Source: Haberlea rhodopensis (taxonomy: Eukaryota; Streptophyta; Magnoliopsida; Lamiales; Gesneriaceae). From it: DNA of 64,000 nucleotides. Of the stretch, positions 1 to 12,245 are shown in pieces. The notes beneath the pieces are model-generated. The model had not been told where the DNA came from and made no database searches. It saw only the letters and a program-made list of their open reading frames with translations. Where the stretch lies: contig CAJQUN010000003.1 of the NCBI GenBank assembly GCA_907163345.1, positions 23,699,879 to 23,763,878 on the forward strand. Reading direction: 5' to 3'. The position numbers were made by a program, and so were the translations under genes. The first letter of the stretch is position 1. Each line of letters opens with the position of its first letter.

Positions 1-690
1 TGTAGTACAATTTGGAAATTTGGATTGCTTAATTATAGTCAATATATTATATCCGTTGTGACTTTAGTCATTCCTGTCGAACTAGGTCTTTGTTTGTGAA
101 TTTTTTTATAAAAAAAAATTCAGATTTATTGAATTAATGGTTAGTATTTTTGGTGGCGTCATGCATGACGCGTACCTGTTGCAAAACTTGATGGCCAAAT
201 ATTATAAAGTTAAAGGACAAGGATTTGGAGAAAAAGTTAGACATGAATAATAGACCCCCACAATTAAAAATTTAAATGAGATTAAGACAATCTTTATTTC
301 TTTGACATTACATATGATCTTTGGACGTGCTTGAGAAATAGTGTCAAATGTTACGTATTTTAAAATAATATAACTTGATTGGCATAGAGTATTCAATGGA
401 GTAGTGTCCCATGAGACAGATCTAGCTATTGAATGAGTATATTTTCATCCAATTGATGAAATTAACCCATGTACACTACCCAATATGGTGGTCAAGAATA
501 AACCTGGCATAACCATGAACATACCTACTTTTATGTCGCCACGATCCTAACATTATTTATAGCTTTTTAAGTTTTATCTCATATGTTATTTCGTATATAA
601 TTATATTTCTAATCCTTATATTATTACTTTATAATTAAAATATTTTTTAAAAAAAATGATACAAAATAATTATTTTAAAATGATGCAAAT

Positions 691-748
691 GTTTCCTAGT
701 GAGATGATGCATGCGGCATGTTTCCTAGTGAGATGATGCATGCGGCAT
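691..748. repeat. 29-bp perfect tandem duplication
   Basis: A 29-base unit starting GTTTCCTAGTGAGATGATGC occurs twice head to tail (691-719 and 720-748) with no mismatch. Each copy contains GATGCATGCGGCAT. The perfect identity suggests a recent local duplication. Confidence 0.9.
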
Positions 749-1011
749 GGCGATGATTGTTTCACTAAAATTGAATGTCAAAAGTCAACTCTTTGACTTT
801 AGTGAAACTAGTTGATGGTGTCTATCCTAAGTGACAAAGTAAAATAAACACCCTAGCGAGGCAGAGAAAAGGACATAAACAGAGATCTACAGACTACAAT
901 CCACCACTGCTCTACGATGACTCATGAGTAAAGCTTCGTAAATCATTTATAGTTGGTAAACCTGAATATGAGCTAGAAAACTTTGACTGCATTGGCGTTT
1001 CAATAGTATAC

Positions 1012-1020
1012 TATAAAATA
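1012..1020 (+). promoter_or_regulatory. Possible TATA box of the HIPL gene
   Basis: TATAAAATA lies about 178 bases upstream of the start codon at 1190. That distance is reasonable for a plant core promoter with a short leader. There is no direct evidence for the transcription start, and AT-rich sequence produces such motifs by chance. Confidence 0.3.
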
Positions 1021-1189
1021 ATATGTCTGAAAACAAGAAATATTGTTTGTTTTGAGAACAAAATATTGATTTGGTCGGTCCAGTCATCATTTTCTTCTGT
1101 CAGAAATGGGAATTTCTCTGTCTTTTTGTAATCAATTTTCCCATTTAAAACACAGTTTCGTGCTGTCATTTTGATCCGTTTTTGGCATC

Positions 1190-4127
1190 ATGGGAAGAAT
1201 TCATTTCTTGACTTTAATCTTCATCTTGATGGTGCTGCAGTTTCTTGATCCTTGCTTTGCTCTCCCTTTATGTACTGATTCAAGTATGTCTTCACTTTTG
1301 AGTTTCAGCTGTTTCATTAAATTTTAAATCTTGAGTAATGGTTTTCTTGGAGAGAAACTATGTGTTGAATTTTAATTTTTCATCTTAAATATTTTTGTGT
1401 TACAGGAGCGCCCTTTACTTCAAACACTAGTCTGGATTTTTGTCCCTACAGCGGTGCCACATGCTGCAACTCTGCTCAAGATTTGCTGTTGAAGCAGCAA
1501 TTTGAATCTATTAACATTTCAGATTCTTCCTGTGCTTCCCTTCTTAAATCTATCCTTTGTGCGGTGAGAATTTATGTCCCGGATTTTAGATTCTGAAATT
1601 TCATTCATTCTATGTATTAACAGTACCCATTTGTATAGAGTTTGAGATCATCTTATAGTGGACTCTTATCTTTTATATTGAGGATGATAGAATCGTATGT
1701 TGAGTTCTTGATATCTGCCATTTACAGAAGTGTGATCCATTTTCAGCCGAACTCTTCAGAATTGATCATGTTCCACGGCAAGTTCCGGTTCTATGCAACT
1801 CTACGATCTCATCCAATTCACCACAATCTAAGCAAGAAATAACCGACTTTTGTTCACAAGTATGGAATACTTGTCTAAACATATCCATGTCTAATTCACC
1901 CTTTGCAACTGAACTACAAGGTCGAGTTGGAGCACCGACAAGCTCAAACTTTACCAAGTTAACCGATATCTGGCAATCGCAAACTGATTTTTGTGATGCA
2001 TTCGGTGGATCTTCCGATGATGATTCAGTATGTTTTGATGGCAAAGCAGTCAATTTGACCAGTATAGAAACTCCCACCCCTCCCAATGGTATGTGCCTTG
2101 AAAAAGTCGCAAATGGCTCTTACCTGAACATGGTTGCTCACCCTGATGGCTCTAATCGTGCCTTTTTCTCGAACCAGCAAGGTAAGATCTGGTTAGCAAC
2201 AATACCTCAACAGGGCTCGGGTCAAACGATACAAATCAATCATGAATATCCGTTTCTTGACTTAACCGATGAAGTTCATTTTGATACACAGTTTGGAATG
2301 CTTGGACTGGCATTTCATCCAAACTTTATACAAAACGGGCGTCTCTTTGCCTCGTTTAACTGTGATAAGTCGACGAATCCGAATTGTGCAGGAAGATGTG
2401 CTTGTAACTCTGACTTGAATTGTGATCCTTCAAAACTAGGGAGTGAAGGTGGAGCACAGCCTTGCCAGTATCAGAGTGTCATTGCTGAGTATACGGTTAA
2501 CGGTACCGCATCTCAGCCTATTTCGGTACGAATTGTAACTCGAGTCTCGAGATTCTTTAAATCTACAATTTTTTCTTTTGATTTTATATTAGGAAATTTT
2601 GTGTTTCTGATCAGGCAGAAAGTGCCAGGCCTTTAGAAATCAGAAGGATTTTCACTATGGGACTTCCTTTTACTTCACACCATGGGGGACAAATTCTTTT
2701 TGGACCTAAGGATGGATATTTGTACTTCATGATGGGAGATGGAGGGGGTACAGGAGATCCATTTAACTTTGCACAAAACAAGAAATCTTTGCTTGGAAAG
2801 ATCTTGAGGTTCGATGTCGATAATATACCAAGTGAGTTACTATTTTACAAGCGGCGCAAGATTATAATTCTGTCGTTTTCGTGACTGCTCATATGCTAGA
2901 TTTTGTTGGTTCAAAAAATGGATTTAGACATCTCGATCTATAGCATGACAGAAGCTGTTAGCATTTGGTTATATCCACATTGAGAAGTTGTTCTAGTAGA
3001 AATTTGAACATAATAACAAAACTGCATTTAACATCAAATTCTTGATCTTGTTCTTAATTTTCAGGTGCAACTGATATTAATCAGCTTGGTTTGTGGGGAA
3101 ACTATTCAATCCCAAATGAAAACCCGTATGTCGAAGATAAAGAACTTGAAAAAGAAATATGGGCATTAGGATTTCGAAATCCATGGCGCTGCAGTTTCGA
3201 TTCCTTAAGGCCTTCTTATTTTGTATGTGCAGATGTGGGGCAGGTATATTGCATGCTTTCCCTTCAAAACTTCTGTTCTTAATAAGGAGGATGCTAGCAG
3301 AGGCCTTCATAATAGCTTCTCTACTATTCATTTATTGAGAGTGACGGGTTCAAATGTTTTTAATCATACAACAGGATCTTTATGAAGAGGTTGATTTGAT
3401 CACCAAGAATGGAAACTACGGGTGGCGTAACTATGAAGGCCCTTTCACGTATACGCCCTCCAAATCGCAAGTCGGTAATGCTTCAGTCGATGCAGTAACA
3501 ACAATCTTCCCTGTTATGGGATATAATCACTCTGAAGTCAACTCAAACCAAGGCTCAGCATCGATAACAGGAGGCTATTTTTATCGGTCCATGACCGATC
3601 CATGTATCAACGGAAGGTTAAACCCCTCCCACTAGATCTTCTGTTACATCTATTGTGACATATTCTTCTATACATATCAATCACTCCACATGTATGTATA
3701 CTGTGATTTTTTTTTTCACTATGTATTTCTCTGCAGATATTTGTATGCAGATCTCTATGCAAATTCTATGTGGACTGGAATTGAAAATCCAGTAAACAGT
3801 GGAAACTTTAGTAGCAGCAAGATCTCTTTTACTTGTGCCAATGACTCTCCTATAAGATGCACTTTCGCTCCAAACAGTCCTCTTCCTGCTCTGAGTTACA
3901 TTTTTTCGTTCGGGGAAGATAATAATAAGGACGTTTATCTCCTCACGAATAGCGGGCTTTACAGGATCGTTCGTCCAAGTCGTTGCAAATACACTTGTGC
4001 TAAGGAAGTTGTGGAGTCTCCAGGTTCCACTTCTCCCCCGCGCTCGAAAGGAGATGTGCTGCAGGGTCAATATACTGTATCCATGGCTTTCATCTCATTT
4101 TTATGCTTGCTTGTAAATTTTGGCTAG
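1190..4127 (+). CDS. HIPL1: HIPL1-like protein (hedgehog-interacting-protein-like, glucose/sorbosone dehydrogenase fold)
   Basis: Seven exons join in frame: 1190-1283, 1406-1563, 1728-2525, 2615-2831, 3065-3243, 3375-3616 and 3737-4127. They give 692 aa, close to the roughly 695 aa I recall for Arabidopsis HIPL1. Residues 1-24 form a signal peptide ending in CFA. A cysteine-rich N-terminal part follows (CCNSAQD, CDPF, VWNTC). The large domain carries glucose/sorbosone dehydrogenase hallmarks: GMLGLAFHPNF, HHGGQILFGPKDGYLYFMMG, GLGFRNPWR-type ALGFRNPWR, and NYGWRNYEGP. The C-terminus is hydrophobic (SMAFISFLCLLVNFG) after a Ser/Pro stretch, as expected for a GPI-anchor signal, so the product is probably extracellular and membrane-tethered. 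The family fold suggests a PQQ-type sugar dehydrogenase, but no substrate is established for plant members. The start is the only ATG that gives a signal peptide. Confidence 0.93.
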
Positions 4128-4546
4128 CAAAACAATGAACGGCGTGTCATTGTAAACTTTGGCTTGTATGATGCCATTGAGTTAGTATTATCATCTTTCA
4201 CGTTTGAAGCTGACTGATTTATTTGCAGTGTGCCAAAAAATTCTTGCTACCAACGAAATTATAGTGTAAAGTATGTGATATCTGTGTTGTCCGAGAATAC
4301 CTTCACATTTTTTGAAACATCAAATTAAATGAAATTTTCTAAATTATTATTGTATTGGATATTGTATACTAATATAATTCAATAATTCGTTATGAACCGA
4401 GACAGGCTATGCCATGATGTATAATTAGGAATCATTTCAATTAGCTTCTGGTTTCCTGAACCGTGGGAATCCATCCCCTTAACTCTATTACAAGTTCTTG
4501 ATTTTCTTGTGTAGCAGCGGCCACTTCTTTGTTGGTCTCTTTTACC

Positions 4547-4930
4547 TACAGTTCTTCTAGAGTGTTAATCAGACTTCGAAGGCACTCCTCTGGACCTTCA
4601 TTTGCAGACTTAGGCTTCAGATTTTCAGCGACATCCACCGGCATAATATTTAACCTTCTCCATCAACTCCTGAACCGATCCAACCATTGGATGCTCTTCA
4701 AGATTCAGGTAATTCTTGGCAAGAACCTTAAATCCCTCGATTTTACAATAGGAAAACTCGATATGTTTGTCCATTCGACCATGTCTCGTAAGAACGGGCA
4801 CAAGCTTCTCTACATCCTTAGTTGTAAACACAATTAGTCTCTCCCTCACACAGGATGACCACAGCCCATCTATAAAATTCAGCAGCCCCGATAGGGTCAG
4901 TTGGCTGCCACTCTCTGGTTCTCGCTCTCT
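4547..4930 (-). pseudogene. Fragment of a BCS1/AATP1-type AAA-ATPase, frameshifted
   Basis: Read on the minus strand, the fragment has the plant AAA-ATPase segment SGLLNFIDGLWSSC, then ERLIVFTTKDVEKL, RHGRMDKHIEFSYC and a C-terminal helix with LNLEEHPMV. This is the end of the AAA domain (sensor and arginine-finger area) of the mitochondrial-BCS1-like family. Walker A and Walker B are missing. The two glycines usually found before ERLIVFTT are replaced (SSCVRER). Near 4645-4655 the frame shifts by one base; the downstream frame continues with DVAENLKPKS and ends at a stop at 4547. The piece is a dead remnant of a gene of about 500 codons. Spacing to the GALT gene is about 0.75 kb, with no functional link implied. 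Confidence 0.8.
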
Positions 4931-5051
4931 GCGAGAGCTCATTGTTATTTGAAAAATAACACATTTCCTCGTAACTCGAGAAATAGAATTGAAGAAAGGT
5001 ATTGAAAGGGACATGTGGTACTGAATTTAGAATTTTGAGTATGGTCTCCAA

Positions 5052-5684
5052 ATTTCACATGGCCACAATAACAGGAAAGGTAAGTAATTTCAATTGCCTG
5101 ATATGTCATTTTCTACTCAACTAAAGTGCATATATCATGCCACCTTAACGCCACCCTTCTCACATTTATTCCATCAATTACAATTTCTAAGCTTATGCAT
5201 AAACTCAATCGTTTAACTTGGGGGAGAATCGGATTGATAGGGGACAGATCCACAACTCAAGAAAACCATAAATGTCTCACTTCTACAATAAAATTAGGTT
5301 GGCATAAATGGTAGTATAAAATCTCGCATGTAAGATCATTCTCTAGTTTTAAGGTTATAAATGCAGAATTCAATGTATAATCATTGCACAATGAAAAGTC
5401 TATAAGCCCCGAGTTTCTTCCGTTTCGCTATAAGATTATACACCAGTCAACAACAAGGTAACAAGATGTCAACTGCCACATGTCCACACTATATTTCGCA
5501 TTATTTTTCATCCTCTAATGAAAGAAAAGAATGCCATAGAAAACCAAAAACAAACAAAAAAAGAAATTAAAGAAAACAAAGACTAATGAGCTTACTGAAG
5601 CCCTTGAACAGCTCCAAACTATCACTCTACCGGATTTACAAATATGTTATCTTCACTGCAAAATTCGGCATCGCATTTCAGGTG
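5052..5684. other. Spacer downstream of the GALT gene
   Basis: I see no gene or recognisable repeat. The half nearest 5684 is probably 3' untranslated region of the minus-strand galactosyltransferase gene. Short ORFs here have no family resemblance. Confidence 0.5.
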
Positions 5685-8600
5685 TCATCTCATGTTGCAA
5701 CACATAGGCTTTTCTTGACGTCTCAATTTGTTCCAAAGACAAATCATCTGCCTTGGAGACTGGTAATGAGCCGTATAATATTCTTCTATGCATCCAAATT
5801 GACAAAACTTTAAGCTATGCACGTATACCACAGGTCTCGAGCTATTGAATTTCTCGACCCACATTCCCATGCTAACATCTTCCATTTTAAACAACTGCAC
5901 ATAAAATAAATCGTTAACGGTTGCTTTCTGAAGTGAAATTCTACCAGAGTCGACAGGGCAAGTGCGAAATGTTGAAAAAGCTGGGCCAACGGAATTTACC
6001 CTCAATTTCTGTTTCTCAAATTCCGAAAGAATGAAGTTCGCAATATCTAATGAGATTATATAACCTGGCCCGTTCGCATAAGGTGGATAATCTTCCTCTG
6101 GCCATTCCTATTCCACGATAAAAGAAGTGGTAATAATATCAGCCTAACTGCCATTTATAGCTTTTATTAAAGCATCACAAATGTCAAAAAACCACCAACA
6201 GTGAGATTGTTAGTCTAAGATAATCGAGGATGATTCATGGAAATATATATGCATATTAATGATAAAGTTCATGTTACACCAGTATCAACCAAAAAAGGCA
6301 AAAACAAAAAGGCAGAGATTTAATAGCACCTCGTATGTAACTGCCCATTTACCAATACGGAGGGGCTTGTGATAGTAATTTATGTTTCCCATATACAAAC
6401 TACTGTTTTCAGGTACTCTGTTTGCTTCCATAAATATTGTGTCTACTCTCACAAATGTATCATCATCGCCTTTCATAATATAATTAGCAGATACAGTCCG
6501 AGCCTGCAAGTGCATGAATTGAGTTCTCAAAGCGGAAAAGGAAAGAAGATTCTCAATTCTCAACTTGTTAAGAAACGCATTACTCACTCCATAGGCACAA
6601 ATAGCAACAGTTTTCAGAACCACAAGATCATAGTTGTCCATGTATGGTACTATGACAATATCTCCAAAAAACTCAGCTTCTTTCTTTACTCCAGCGTTAA
6701 GATCCTTTCTAGCATGCTGTCCAAGATTAGTTTCAAGAATCATGTTCAGCAACGTTAGTCTTAAGGATTCAAAAAGTAAAAAGTTAGCGTTTTTATAAGA
6801 AACCAATCACTTTCACTACCAGAGCAACGAAGAAACGAGTAACAACTTTTGAAGATTTGATTAACTCATGCTGCATCCAAGACTTTCTCATCGCCATACG
6901 TTCAGGAAAGTGGTTGCCTGCTGAAAGAATACCAATGAAAAGTTTTGCCGGCTTATCTGGAATAGGAGGAGCCTTCCATTTGTCAGAGAAATCAAGATGT
7001 TTCTGAGGAGTAAAACTCGGGTGTGAGTTGGGCAAGGAAGCAGCGAAAACCGAATGCACATCAATATCTCCATTCAAAGTCAATCCGGTGGCATCCTCGA
7101 TAGCAAATCCCTATAAATGTTAAACAAGCTCTAAGGCATAGTCTGATGAATACTAAGACTAAAGTTCAGCGGTAAGTAACTCACAGTATGATATGGAAAT
7201 GAAGTGACGTGCCTCCCATCAACATGAACATGGTAACCCTCAAAGCCGACACTAAGAGTTAGAACAAACAGTTTGTTTTCCGCAAAAGGAAACGGCCAAT
7301 CAAAATCCACCTTTTTAGTTCGTCCCATTAACCGATTTAACCACCAAGTCGCCTTTGATTTCTCTGCCTCATTCTCATTATCTCGAATCCATTTGTCACA
7401 TTTCACCAGGTCATCAACTGCAGAAACCAACAGAAAATTAACCAGGAATTACAGCATCAAAACAAAAAGTGCTGAATATACAGCATCAAACTGCACAACA
7501 TTGAACAACTACATAAAACAACTAAAGATGCATGAGAACACAAAATATTATGAGGCAAACACACATTTTAGCAAAAAGTGTCTTTTGCATCCTTTGATAG
7601 TTATAATTAGGAGGTAAAAAATCGGTTTTTAGGAATCAATTGCTCAAGTTACACATAAAATTCTCTAATTCTATTCCGCTAAAAAGTTTAGAAATAAAAC
7701 AGTTAAAAAAGAATAAACTCGTCTTTCATAAACTCATGATCTACACGTTGTGACCAGAAGAATATATCCCTCAGACACAACATGTGACACCTTACCTTCT
7801 ACCCATCTGCACAAAAATACCTTAAACGAACTAGATTAATAATTTTAGGTAGTATGATTTCTTCCCACTCAACTATTTCATTCAAGCTATTCTAATCATA
7901 ATAAACTCCCTTAAAAGTAGAAAAAAAAACTACCATATAAATTCAAAACCATATAAACTTATCTTAAGCAAGCAAAAAAACATTACTCACAAAGAAACTA
8001 TCGCTACTCACCAGTCTCCTCATCAGCCCGCGACTTCCAACCCTCACACCTATGTGACGTACCCCACTGCATTCTATATCGAGTGTTTTGTTCAATGACA
8101 GGCTTCCCACTCCAGTCCCCCTTCAACCGCGGATTAAAATGCAGGATCCTAGGGGGGTCCTCCCCTTCCACAGTCTTAAGCCCTAGCAACTCCATCACAA
8201 ACTGTGAAACCATCAAAGATTGTCCTTTCTTCAACACCGAAATCTTTGTATCGACTTCCTCGTGGGCTAATTTTGGCTTCCCCATCACCGTTATATGTGA
8301 TCCTAATGTCAGCCCACACGGCAACACCGCCATTCTCCCATTTTTTGAAAATTCATCGCCTGATATCGTCACTGAATGAGGGCAATCCTCACTCTTAAGA
8401 CCACTACTATTGATAGGAATGTTATTAGAACCAAACCCTTTATAACTATGATTATTTTGCATTGATTCGAGCTCTTGCCAGAGCTTTTTGCCAAGTTCAA
8501 ACGCTTCGTTTGCAGGCTTCAAAATCCCGACAGAACTAAAATTCAAGCCAGAAAGGTAAGTTTGAGTAAACTCTTTAATTTTCCTCTCGGGTCTATCTAA

Positions 8601-8864
8601 GTGGGGCACGTTATCAAGGGGACGAACGGGAGCCGCGATTTCCTCTATATTTTCCTCGCTTTCCAGCATAAAAGCTTTGGAATTCAACACCCCATAACTA
8701 TTAGTAGAGAAACCTTCTAACGAAACTGAAGACAGCCCGTTTTTGAACAAAAAAGGCGCTTCAAAACTCACGAGAAGTATGTACAAAATCCCCAACACAA
8801 CCAACATCCGAATTGATCTTCCCCTGCTCAGCGAAAAGAACGCTTCCGAAGTTGCTCTCTTCAT
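5685..8864 (-). CDS. Hydroxyproline O-galactosyltransferase (GALT4/5/6-like, GT31 with galectin domain)
   Basis: Seven exons read from high to low coordinate: 8864-8012, 7417-7185, 7110-6820, 6716-6588, 6503-6330, 6107-6000 and 5894-5685. They join in frame to 665 aa. The protein is a type II Golgi membrane enzyme: a short basic N-terminus, then a membrane anchor at about residues 20-36. A galectin-like domain follows (LPCGLTLGSHITV, GDWSGKPVIEQNT, WPFPFAENKLFVLTL, YHVHVDGRHVTSFPYHT). The GT31 catalytic domain has FIGILSAGNHFPERMA, a DDD metal motif at residues 515-517 (KGDDDTF), YANGPGYIIS and MEDVSMGMWVE. Family members add the first galactose to hydroxyproline in arabinogalactan proteins. 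The residue before DDD is Gly where I recall Cys in Arabidopsis. I chose the start at MKRATSEAF because it matches the family N-terminus; an in-frame ATG 30 codons upstream is possible. The first three introns are long and AT-rich. Confidence 0.93.
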
Positions 8865-9121
8865 CTTTGGGTCTAGAGCTTCTAAACAACAAAACAGAGA
8901 ATATAGACAACTCAGGCCTAGTAATGGCAGGTTTTGATGATCACTAAAAACCAAGGAAAATATGGAATTTTTTAAAGGAAAAAAAAGGTTGTGTCGTTTG
9001 AATGATTTGGAGAAATGCCAAATAATCCCACCAGAGAAGTAAATAGAGGAGTTAGGTCAGCAACACAAAGCTTCATCCACGTCGCGACCGATGCAGATAA
9101 GAATCCTCCCTCTGTGCATAC

Positions 9122-9123
<2 letters not shown>

Positions 9124-9154
<31 letters not shown>
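9124..9154. repeat. (AG)n microsatellite in the GALT 5' region
   Basis: About 15 uninterrupted AG units lie roughly 260 bases upstream of the GALT start codon. On the coding (minus) strand this is a CT/TC tract, a common plant 5'-leader or core-promoter element. Confidence 0.9.
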
Positions 9155-9155
<1 letters not shown>

Positions 9156-9327
9156 GGTGATGAAGGGAAAATTCTGGGTCCGGTCCCTCACCTTTGCCGG
9201 CGAATGGGATTCTTTGTTTAGCTATTCAAATTGAAATAAAATTATATATATAAATTCATGAGAAACTAGCGATAATATTTATTATTCTTCCAAAACTCTT
9301 TTAATTATGGACAATGAGGGCCGTGGT

Positions 9328-9839
9328 CATGGGTGTTCGTCGGTTCAATTTTGAAATATTTCAAAATTTTAAAAATAATAACCGAACAGAAATTGTTTGA
9401 TTCGGTTGCGCTTTTAACCAAACTTTTACGGTTCGATTCGGTTTTGGTAAAACCTTTTTTTTAATTGGATGACTAATCGAAAGAAAATTCAACATAAATA
9501 TAAATACTAACAAATCATATATTGGACTCAAATTTTTTTTTAACATTTGACATTTTAGTTCTAAACTTTTAATATTATTTTGAAATTATTCATCCTAAAC
9601 ATTTGAGTTTAAAGGAGATAACAAAATAAATCATATTATTGAAAACATGTAGTTAATTTATGAGTTCTTATTCATATGATCAGGAGCGAAACCATAAAAA
9701 AAATTTAACTCGTTAAAAAAATTTAATTTTTTTTAAACTTCAAGTTTCGATTCGTTTTGGTTCTGTAATCGAAAACAGATTTTTAAAAACCGAAATTGTT
9801 AGGTTCTGCCAGTTAACCGCAATAATGCACACCCCTAGC
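9328..9839. mobile_element. Degenerate hAT-like non-autonomous element
   Basis: The left end reads CATGGGTGTTCGTCGGTTC. The right end, read on the other strand, reads CTAGGGGTGTGCATTATTGC followed by GGTTAACTGG. The interior is made of AACCGAA / TTCGGTT stretches in both orientations, as in many plant hAT-derived MITEs. I could not find a matching 8-bp target-site duplication, so the ends are approximate and the copy is old. Confidence 0.45.
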
Positions 9840-10713
9840 ATATTCCTAATAATTTGTCACTTTCTTATTTTGAATGGACTCAAGTTTAAGTCCCCGTGCC
9901 TTATGTTTGCAGTTTTATCCAGTACATTTTTTCAATTTTTGATTTGTTTGTAAGTTACTTTATTAAATTAAATAATTAGTTGATTTTATTCACTCAAAAC
10001 TAATAATTCTTGATTGCTCAATCTTTCGAGTAATTAAATGTTTAATTTTATCACATCAAATTATATATATCTTGCACAAATAGTTTATTATATTATTGAT
10101 AATGCCAGTTTTGATTTTATATTACTAACCATATTACTTAGTCAACTACTATTTTAAAAAGATCAGTTTGAAATACTAGAATTCATTGAGTTCGTTAAGT
10201 TATGTAATTGGTAAGGTCAAGTTATAGCCATAAATTAAATGTGGTTAACTAACTTAATCTTTCAGACACCATTTGATATATTTATAAGGATATGATAAGT
10301 TATTATTTTTATATATTCATCACTCACTTATCACATCGCATTCATTATATCAAATAATATTTAGTGTACTAATTTTTTTTTACTAAGACATACTATTATT
10401 ATCAAAATTTATAACTTGAAATTTGGCATCCCTTTCATTTAGTTACAAAAATCTGTCATCCGTGTACATCCCTCGATTTACCTGATGATGATCCTGAAGG
10501 GTCGATGTCGTCACCCAAATATTAATCAGACGCAAGCTTTGATACCTTGTTAAACTATAAAAAAAAAACTTCGGAAGAAAATAGAAGGCTATTTAATTGT
10601 CAAAATCTAGAAGTAATTAATTTGTTAGGTTAGGTTTACAAGAAAATAGAAGGCTACTCGTACAACCTCGAGAGTACTATTTATGTTAGAACATATATAT
10701 TGGAACGAAGAAC

Positions 10714-10795
<82 letters not shown>

Positions 10796-11065
10796 TTGGA
10801 ACGAAAAACATATATTATTTAGATGCTCACACATTATAATATAGTATAGATATATCACAATATGTATACGTTTAATATATCATACATTTAATTGTAAAGT
10901 GGACATCAAATATGGTTTTCGGAATCTAACATATATTATACTTTAAACTGCATTATAACAAATATTTTATTTATTATAGAAATGCATGATTATATTGATA
11001 GTTTAGAGAGAGTGGATAAGAAACGTTTGGTGAAAACGAAAGCCAATTCATGAGATGAACTTGTG
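9840..11065. other. AT-rich spacer with a long microsatellite
   Basis: No gene is supported. The only ORF of note (minus strand, 10625-10858) is a translation of the AT microsatellite. The rest is low-complexity AT-rich sequence. Confidence 0.6.
10718..10789. repeat. (AT)n microsatellite, about 36 units
   Basis: An uninterrupted AT dinucleotide run of about 72 bases. It is flanked on both sides by near-identical sequence containing ATATTGGAACGAA and AACATAT, so the microsatellite sits between two short direct repeats. Confidence 0.95.
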
Positions 11066-11810
11066 GTTATTGGCAACCAGCCAACGAGTCTCCATGTAGT
11101 TTTTAAATAGACAGATTATTAGTCTATAATTTGAAAATAGACAGTCAATCCATTTGCTTTTCAAATAGATAGGTTACTCTTATTGTTTGAAATTAGACAG
11201 TTTACTTACTGTTTGTGAAAATAAGCAATTTAACATTGTAATTTGTGAATATGTACAAATTGTACATCCGTATATGCTATATTTTGTAAATCATATGGGT
11301 AAAATGTCCATTTTGGAAATCACAATGGGCAAAACTGTTTATTTAGAAATCACAGGGGGCTAAAATGCATATTAGTGATATCACATGGTAAAAATTGAAG
11401 TGTCAAAACGGGCTGACCCGCCAACCCGTCAACCCAAACAGGTGGCCCACCTACAGGCGGGTTGGAAAACATCCATTCCAACCCAACCCGTGGCAGCTTA
11501 CGGGTTAGGCGGGCCGACCCACCAAAAAATAAAATTTTATTAAATTTTAATTATTAAATAAATTATTAATAAATCATATCTTAATTAATTAATTCAACTT
11601 CTATCATAAATTAAATAAATTATCCAACATACGGGCCAACCCACCACAATTAGCCAACCCAAATGGGTTGACCCGGGTGGACCTAAAAAACCTTGGCACA
11701 ACCCGATGTTCTTAACCATTTTGACAGCTCTAGGTAAAATGTCTATTTATAAATTATATGGATTACAGTCTATTATCGATACCAAGGGAATATATTGCCA
11801 CTAGCTCGAG
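11066..11810. repeat. Dispersed repeat family A, copy 1 (interrupted)
   Basis: The copy begins GTTATTGGCAACCAGCCAAC and carries repeated AAATAGACAG/TTTGAAAATAGACAG and GGTAAAATGTC modules. The same order of modules recurs at 49853-50209. It runs to 11394, is interrupted by a hAT-like MITE (11395-11732), and resumes at 11733 through TCTATTATCGATACC to about 11810. It has no coding potential and looks like a non-autonomous DNA transposon with a terminal inverted repeat of about 11 bp. Confidence 0.65.
11395..11732. mobile_element. hAT-like MITE with target-site duplication (family B)
   Basis: The ends are inverted: TTGAAGTGTCAAAACGG on the left, and TAGAGCTGTCAAAATGG on the right read on the other strand. 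The flanks are GGTAAAAA (11387-11394) and GGTAAAAT (11733-11740), an 8-bp target-site duplication with one mismatch, typical of hAT elements. The interior is rich in GGGTTGACCCG-type motifs. It has no ORF and so is non-autonomous. A relative lies at 57438-57973. Confidence 0.85.
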
Positions 11811-12245
11811 GAACTTGCATAGAAAAATTCGATGTCCTCATTTGTAGAAGAAAAACAAGTTTACATATATATATATTTTTCTTTTTCTCAAAATGTGAGG
11901 AGACTAGATAATGGGTTCAGCTAATTAATTATATCCATTTTCTGAAAATAATTATATCAAATTGTTATAAAAAAATTATTTAAATTCATCTCGCAAATAA
12001 TATGTTCCAACCTCAAAAGAAATTTTTTTTTTCTCTGATTCTTGAGTTTAAAAAAACAACCCGAATGTCCCGTTTTTGAATCTCCGTCCCTCCATCCCAA
12101 TAGTTGTAATAGTTGCTCAAAAAAAAATTTAACAAAACAATAAAATAGAAGTATGTCAATAATTTTTAAATTATCTTATATCATTTAATCTTTATTGTGT
12201 TTATCATCTACAAAATAACATTTCATGCATACATGATACATCCTT

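Larger units (their letters stand above)
1..1189. other. 5' spacer and likely promoter of the HIPL gene
   Basis: No convincing coding region is visible; the short ORF on the minus strand at 202-396 has no recognisable family. The stretch is AT-rich. It holds a perfect 29-bp tandem duplication at 691-748 and, near its end, a TATA-like motif. The last few hundred bases probably hold the HIPL promoter and 5' leader. Confidence 0.6.

Noticed and set aside
1766..2086. 106-codon minus-strand ORF
   Set aside because: Antisense shadow of HIPL exon 3.
10625..10858. ORF of 77 codons on the minus strand with a long YIYIYI run
   Set aside because: It is the translation of the AT microsatellite.
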